A stretch of 10,498 nucleotides of DNA from JALYXS01 sp051003795. Its GTDB lineage: Bacteria > Acidobacteriota > Terriglobia > Bryobacterales > Bryobacteraceae. Below the pieces are notes generated by a model. That model did not search any database. It was given only the letters and a program-made list of their open reading frames with translations, and had not been told where the DNA came from. The translations under genes were made by a program, and so were the position numbers. Numbering within the stretch: the first letter of the stretch is position 1; each line of letters starts with the position of its first letter. Where the stretch lies: positions 1 through 10,498 of the forward strand of contig JBPCKZ010000215.1 of NCBI GenBank assembly GCA_051003795.1, read 5' to 3'. Shown piece by piece: positions 7,436 through 10,498 of the stretch.

Positions 7436-7671
7436 GAAACCAGGGAAACGCCGTGGCTATCACTTCGTTGCGAAACCGGACGTTTATGCAAGCCAGTTCG
7501 GCCGACGATCCGCTGGTACGGTGACGATCCGGGCACCACTTTGCGAACACTGCGCGACAAGGCAGGAGTTGCTTCCCAGAACGCCGTTTCTGACCAGAGT
7601 GAAGCCGAGGGTAAACACTACGCGACTTTGTGTTCTCGACAGGTTGCTCGACTTGCCTTATTTTGGGTCGG
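7436..7671. other. intergenic region between resolvase and DGPF operon
   Basis: Divergent spacer with no gene I can support. Open frames on both strands here have no recognisable domain and lack ribosome binding sites. This is where a res site or the resolvase promoter would be expected. The T/A-rich stretch at 7381-7435, just inside the left edge, contains TTGCATT-like repeats, but I cannot define sites. Confidence 0.5.
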
Positions 7672-7698
7672 TGTCGAAATCGCCATTATTGGCGCGTC
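7672..7698 (+). promoter_or_regulatory. predicted ECF42-type promoter of the DGPF/DUF899/sigma operon
   Basis: TGTCGA (7672-7677) and CGTC (7695-7698) are separated by exactly 17 bases. This agrees with the ECF42 consensus as I recall it from work in Streptomyces (TGTCGA at -35, CGA/TC, i.e. CG(A/T)C, at -10). The sigma factor encoded at the end of the operon is of that group, so the site predicts autoregulation. Transcription would start near 7704-7706, leaving a leader of about 48 bases. The spacer contains the inverted repeat CGCCA-TTAT-TGGCG (7681-7694). Confidence 0.65.
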
Positions 7699-7752
7699 AT
7701 TGTAGTGAAGGGGCTCACGAGCAAATCGCACCAATCCAGGGAAAGGACAACC

Positions 7753-8115
7753 ATGAACTACACCATTTTGATCTGCGAAACCGCCGCTGACTTTGCCGTT
7801 CGCAACGATCCCGACGCTAAAAAGAGGGCCGACTATTGGGCTGCATGGCCGCCCTATCAGAAGGCGCTCAAGGACGCCGGAGTCTATGTGAGCGGTGCCG
7901 GGCTTCAGCCGCCCGAAACTGCTACCACATTGAGATTTCGCGGCGATGAGCGGATCGTCCAGGACGGACCCTATGCCGACACGAAGGAGCAACTGGGCGG
8001 CTTCTTCATCATCGACGCGCCGGACTTGGATTCGGCCCTTGAGTGGGCAGCCCGCTGTCCGCGATCTCCAGGCAGAGTCATCGAAGTTCGACCCAATATG
8101 CCGCCGATGGGTTGA
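7753..8115 (+). CDS. YCII-related DGPF-domain protein
   Basis: Small cytoplasmic protein of 120 residues with the diagnostic motif DGPYADTKEQLGGFFIID (from residue 71; the usual form is DGPFAETKE, so Phe is replaced by Tyr) and LDSALEWAARCP. YCII/DGPF domains adopt a dimeric ferredoxin-like fold; the biochemical role of this branch is unknown. They are the standard genomic partners and targets of ECF42 sigma factors, which fits the sigma gene three genes downstream. The ATG at 7753 is chosen because AAGGA lies 5 bases upstream and the family begins with a MxYxLLI-type strand (here MNYTILI). The open frame runs further upstream to 7630 but would cross the predicted promoter. It is the first gene of the four-gene operon. 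Confidence 0.92.
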   Translation: MNYTILICETAADFAVRNDPDAKKRADYWAAWPPYQKALKDAGVYVSGAGLQPPETATTLRFRGDERIVQDGPYADTKEQLGGFFIIDAPDLDSALEWAARCPRSPGRVIEVRPNMPPMG

Positions 8116-8132
8116 GAAGGAGAGCAAATTTC

Positions 8133-8315
8133 ATGTGTCCAATCTGCGCAACAAATATGGTAGTGATGGCCGCCGGAGCGACTTCGACGGGCGGGTTGAC
8201 CGTCCTGGCATTGAAGAAATTCGTCTCGAACATCACCGCAAAAACAACCAAACCAGTATTCGTTTCTAAAGGAGGTCAGGAAAATGAACCAACCGAACAT
8301 TGCATCACGAACTGA
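8133..8315 (+). CDS. small CxxC-containing membrane protein
   Basis: The 60-residue product begins MCPIC, placing a CxxC right at the N-terminus. A hydrophobic, Ala/Gly/Thr-rich segment (about residues 8-28) and a basic stretch (KKFVSNITAKTTKP) follow, which together look like one membrane helix with a cytoplasmic basic tail. GAGAAGGAG lies about 9 bases before the ATG. The gene starts 17 bases after the DGPF gene and its last 32 bases overlap the start of the DUF899 gene, so the three are packed as one operon. I recall similar unnamed MCP-x-C small proteins next to DUF899 genes in other bacteria, but know of no function. The CxxC beside a thioredoxin-like partner suggests metal binding or thiol exchange; this is inference. 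Confidence 0.7.
   Translation: MCPICATNMVVMAAGATSTGGLTVLALKKFVSNITAKTTKPVFVSKGGQENEPTEHCITN
8268..8276 (+). promoter_or_regulatory. strong Shine-Dalgarno of the DUF899 gene
   Basis: AAAGGAGGT is a near-perfect anti-16S match located 7 bases before the ATG at 8284. It fixes that start codon and lies inside the coding sequence of the preceding small protein. Confidence 0.85.
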
Positions 8316-9003
8316 ATGGCTTGTTGCCCGAAGAGCGCTACTTGCCAAAGAGAAGGAAGCCGTTCGCCAGCGCGACGCGATCAGCGCCGGTCGGCGCGAA
8401 CTCCCGATGGTTAAGGTCGAGACGGATTACATTTTTGAAGGCCCAACCGGCCCTCAAGGCCTCAAGGATCTGTTTGCGAGCCGCTGCCAGCTCATTGTTT
8501 ACCACTTCATGTTCGACCCGAGTTGGGAAGAAGGCTGCAAGAGCTGCTCGCATTTCATGGACAATGTGGCTGGCGCGGTAGTTCACCTTGGTGCGCGCCA
8601 GACTTCGTTTGCCGCCATCTCGCGAGCTCCCATCGCCAAAATCGAAGCGTTCAAGAAACGCATGGGCTGGACCTTCCCCTGGCTATCCTCGTCTGGAAAC
8701 ACCTTCAACTACGATTTCCACGCCACGCTGGACGCCGATCAGGGCAGTGTCGAATACAACTACGCGAGCGCGGCGGCGCTGTTGCAGGCCGGTAAGATCT
8801 GGTTTGCCAAAGGTGAGATGCCGGGAATGAGTGTCTTTCTCCAAGACGGCAACGCGGTGTATCACACCGATTCCGTTTACCAGCGCGGCCTTGATCTTTT
8901 CCTGAATACCTACAACTGCCTCGATCTAACGCCGCTTGGCCGTCAGGAGAAGAACGAACCTCCGCAGGGATGGATTCGACATCACGACAAATACCCAAAT
9001 TGA
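8284..9003 (+). CDS. DUF899 family thioredoxin-like protein
   Basis: The 239-residue product matches the DUF899 family (COG4312, predicted dithiol-disulfide oxidoreductase) in length and motifs. It has an N-terminal helical part (RTEWLVARRALLAKEKE, then RQRDAISAGRRELPMVKV), the phrase YIFEGPTGPQGLKDLF, and a thioredoxin-like core with the CxxC in DPSWEEGCKSCSHFMDN (C85, C88). The block FPWLSSSGNTFNYDFHATLD and the typical end GWIRHHDKY follow. A further cysteine is C68. There is no signal peptide, so it is cytoplasmic. The reaction has not been established for the family as far as I know; the CxxC suggests disulfide chemistry. It overlaps the preceding small gene by 32 bases and precedes the sigma factor gene. 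Confidence 0.94.
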   Translation: MNQPNIASRTEWLVARRALLAKEKEAVRQRDAISAGRRELPMVKVETDYIFEGPTGPQGLKDLFASRCQLIVYHFMFDPSWEEGCKSCSHFMDNVAGAVVHLGARQTSFAAISRAPIAKIEAFKKRMGWTFPWLSSSGNTFNYDFHATLDADQGSVEYNYASAAALLQAGKIWFAKGEMPGMSVFLQDGNAVYHTDSVYQRGLDLFLNTYNCLDLTPLGRQEKNEPPQGWIRHHDKYPN

Positions 9004-9064
9004 TCTGGACCTCCGAGCGGCGGCGAGTTCCGCGAAACAATGGGAAGACGACTTGGACAGTCTT

Positions 9065-10294
9065 GTGATAGATCCACACGGTGCGATGGAGAGGGTGGCT
9101 CGGGACTCCTACGGGAGGTTGGTGGCCTTCCTCGCCTCGCGCTGGCATGATCTGGCGGCGGCGGAGGATGCGCTGGGCGATGCGTTCCTAGCTGCGCTCG
9201 AGACCTGGCCGCGCACTGGCGTACCCGACAAACCTGAGGCTTGGCTGCTGACGGCGGCGCGCCGGAAACTGCTTGACCGTGCCCGCCATTTTCGCGTCGA
9301 GGAAAGTGCGGTTCCGGCGCTGCTGGTATTGGTGGACGAAGCCCAGGAACTGGCAAACGGAGGAATGATCTTTCCCGACGACCGGCTCAAGCTATTATTC
9401 GTTTGCGCTCACCCCGCGATTGACGCTTCGTCACGAACACCGTTGATGTTACAGACGGTATTGGGGTTGGATGCAAAACGCATCGCGTCAGCGTTTCTTG
9501 TCAAACCATCGGCGATGGGCCAGCGACTCACTCGCGCAAAAACGAAGATCCGCGATGCGCGGATTGCGTTTCAGGTGCCCGATTTGAAGGAGCTTCCTTC
9601 GCGCCTGGACACAGTGCTGGGCGCGATCTACGCCGCCTACGGTAGTGGGTGGGATGATTTTAGTGGTGCCGATCTGCGGCGAAAGGGACTCGCCACGGAA
9701 GCCATCGACTTGGGTCGATTGCTTGTGCAACTCATGCCGAGGGATCCGGAAGCGCTCGGCCTGCTCGCATTGATGCTCCATTGCGATGCGCGCCGGGATG
9801 CACGACGCGGGTTAAATGGAGCCTACGTGCCACTGAGCGAGCAGGATACCGCACGATGGTCCAAACCCATGATTGATGAGGCCGAATCTTATTTGGCCCT
9901 GGCCGCAAAAGCGGGACAGATTGGGCGCTTTCAGTTAGAAGCGGCTATCCAATCCGCACATGCACAACGAGCGAGGACCGGCAGGACCGATTGGGAAGCG
10001 ATTGCCTTGATGTATGAGGGGTTAGTGCGCATCGCGCCAACTGTTGGCGGTCTCGTCGGGCGTGCAGCAGCCCTGGCCGAAGCGCGTGGAGCAACAGCCG
10101 GATACGCGCTTCTGGAATTGATCCCAACGGAAAGCGTAAAAGACTATCAGCCCTATTGGGCGCTGGCTGCCCATGTGCTACGGCTCATGGACAGACGCGA
10201 AGAGGCCCGCTCCGCTTATGAGTGCGCAATCGGACTGTGCGAGGATTCGGCCACAAGAGAGTTTCTGACTCAGCAGGCGAAGCAACTGCGCTAG
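9065..10294 (+). CDS. ECF42-type RNA polymerase sigma factor with C-terminal helical (DUF6596/TPR-like) extension
   Basis: Sigma-70 family factor directing RNA polymerase to a small regulon. From this start (409 residues) sigma region 2 covers about residues 8-75 (MERVARDSYGRLVAFL, AAAEDALGDAFLAALETWPR, PEAWLLTAARRKLLDRAR). The group-typical FPDDRLKLLFVCAHPAI is at 103-119, and region 4 with its helix-turn-helix spans about 124-170. The remainder is the long extension found in ECF42 (LGAIYAAYG, RLLVQLMPRDPEALGLLALMLH, DARRDAR, then helical repeats). In this group the extension, rather than an anti-sigma factor, is thought to control activity; no anti-sigma gene is present. The start is uncertain: GTG at 9065, ATG at 9086 (402 residues) and TTG at 8936 (452 residues, overlapping DUF899) are all in frame, and none has a good ribosome binding site. 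Conservation begins at MERV, so I prefer the shorter forms. Confidence 0.92.
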   Translation: MIDPHGAMERVARDSYGRLVAFLASRWHDLAAAEDALGDAFLAALETWPRTGVPDKPEAWLLTAARRKLLDRARHFRVEESAVPALLVLVDEAQELANGGMIFPDDRLKLLFVCAHPAIDASSRTPLMLQTVLGLDAKRIASAFLVKPSAMGQRLTRAKTKIRDARIAFQVPDLKELPSRLDTVLGAIYAAYGSGWDDFSGADLRRKGLATEAIDLGRLLVQLMPRDPEALGLLALMLHCDARRDARRGLNGAYVPLSEQDTARWSKPMIDEAESYLALAAKAGQIGRFQLEAAIQSAHAQRARTGRTDWEAIALMYEGLVRIAPTVGGLVGRAAALAEARGATAGYALLELIPTESVKDYQPYWALAAHVLRLMDRREEARSAYECAIGLCEDSATREFLTQQAKQLR

Positions 10295-10297
10295 ATG

Positions 10298-10326
10298 CTG
10301 CGCAAAGCACCCGCAAAACGGCGCAG
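10298..10326 (+). terminator. weak hairpin after the sigma factor gene
   Basis: CTGCGC (10298-10303) can pair with GCGCAG (10321-10326) across a 17-base loop, followed by TGTTTA. It lies 3 bases after the stop codon. The stem is short, the loop long and the T-tract poor, so it is only a possible terminator. Confidence 0.2.
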
Positions 10327-10332
10327 TGTTTA

Positions 10333-10346
10333 GGTAAGCGTTTACC
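10333..10346. promoter_or_regulatory. LacI-operator-like palindrome
   Basis: GGTAAGCGTTTACC is a 14-base palindrome with a single mismatched pair and a central CG, resembling LacI/GalR-family operators (GTAA-N-CG-N-TTAC). It is in non-coding DNA after the sigma gene. No regulator of that family is encoded in the window. Confidence 0.3.
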
Positions 10347-10378
10347 AGCCCCATTTGAAGTTCCGGGCCATAAGTCTT

Positions 10379-10463
10379 AGTGCTGTATCGGAGATGCTCC
10401 GGCGGCAGAATCGTGGAGTGAGGCAGGCATCGTCAACGCCGGAGCATTTTCGATACAGCGACT
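10379..10463. repeat. long imperfect inverted repeat (hairpin)
   Basis: The arms at 10382-10404 and 10437-10459 are complementary over 23 positions. Two differences would become G-U wobble pairs in plus-strand RNA, so that the RNA stem is unbroken. A one-base bulge allows 3 more pairs, extending the structure to 10379 and 10463. The loop is 32 bases. The stem contains GATGCTCCGGCG and the outer part GCTGTATCG. It lies just before a Shine-Dalgarno-like AAGGAGG (10466-10472). It could be the end of an insertion sequence, a miniature element or a structured leader of the next gene. Confidence 0.75.
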
Positions 10464-10498
10464 TGAAGGAGGGCCGGTTTGGAGCTTGGGCCCTATGG

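Noticed and set aside
7636..7641. Second TGTCGA (minus strand) as a divergent ECF42 promoter toward the resolvase
   Set aside because: No CG(A/T)C lies at 16-18 bases spacing, so only the -35 half matches.
6866..7705. 279-codon plus-strand frame opposite the resolvase
   Set aside because: It is antisense to an intact serine recombinase, with no motif or ribosome binding site; it also runs through the predicted promoter.
7630..7752. N-terminal extension of the DGPF protein to an upstream ATG at 7630
   Set aside because: It would contain the predicted promoter and has no family similarity; the ATG at 7753 has a good Shine-Dalgarno and the family's N-terminal strand.
6710..7752. Complete Tn3-family transposon
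   Set aside because: Only a resolvase is visible: no transposase, no 38-bp-type terminal inverted repeats and no recognisable res site.
8970..9068. ATG at 8970 as start of the sigma factor
   Set aside because: It is in a different reading frame and terminates after about 32 codons.
1..10498. tRNA, rRNA or CRISPR array
   Set aside because: No cloverleaf-like element, rRNA core sequence or regularly spaced repeat was seen on either strand.

Overview
The window looks like chromosomal DNA from a GC-rich free-living bacterium. An acidobacterium of the Solibacteres/Bryobacterales type is my best guess, based on the amtB-PII-glnD order, the N-terminally extended AmtB and the general protein style. 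This is inference; there is no rRNA or other marker gene here.

Layout. (1) Positions 86-4258 (+) form a compact nitrogen-sensing operon: an ammonium channel (amtB), a PII signal protein with the Tyr51 uridylylation site (glnK/glnB type), and the PII uridylyltransferase/uridylyl-removing enzyme (glnD), whose start lies inside the PII gene. (2) An uncharacterised, probably all-helical repeat protein (4349-5497, +) follows glnD. (3) Two minus-strand genes converge on it: an AhpD-like/carboxymuconolactone decarboxylase-family protein and a GTG-started rlmB 2'-O-methyltransferase gene. Stop and start share one base, so they are probably an operon. (4) At about 6775 the character changes. A Tn3/gamma-delta-type serine resolvase gene (minus strand) ends inside a 12-bp direct repeat, and no transposase is visible. 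(5) Positions 7672-10294 (+) hold a self-contained accessory module. It has a promoter resembling the ECF42 sigma-factor consensus, a YCII/DGPF-motif protein, a 60-residue CxxC-containing small membrane protein not recognised by name, a DUF899 thioredoxin-like protein, and an ECF42-type sigma factor with its helical C-terminal extension and no anti-sigma gene. (6) The last 200 bases are non-coding as far as I can see. They contain a LacI-operator-like palindrome and a long, nearly perfect hairpin, followed by a good Shine-Dalgarno and a possible TTG start that runs off the window.

How the genes work together. GlnD modifies PII at Tyr51 according to nitrogen status, and PII in turn gates AmtB, so the first operon encodes a complete import-and-sensing circuit. 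In the right-hand module, the sigma factor at the 3' end probably drives the promoter at the 5' end, giving positive autoregulation of a redox-flavoured operon (two CxxC proteins plus a DGPF protein). The resolvase and the flanking repeats suggest that this right-hand part is accessory and may have been acquired horizontally.
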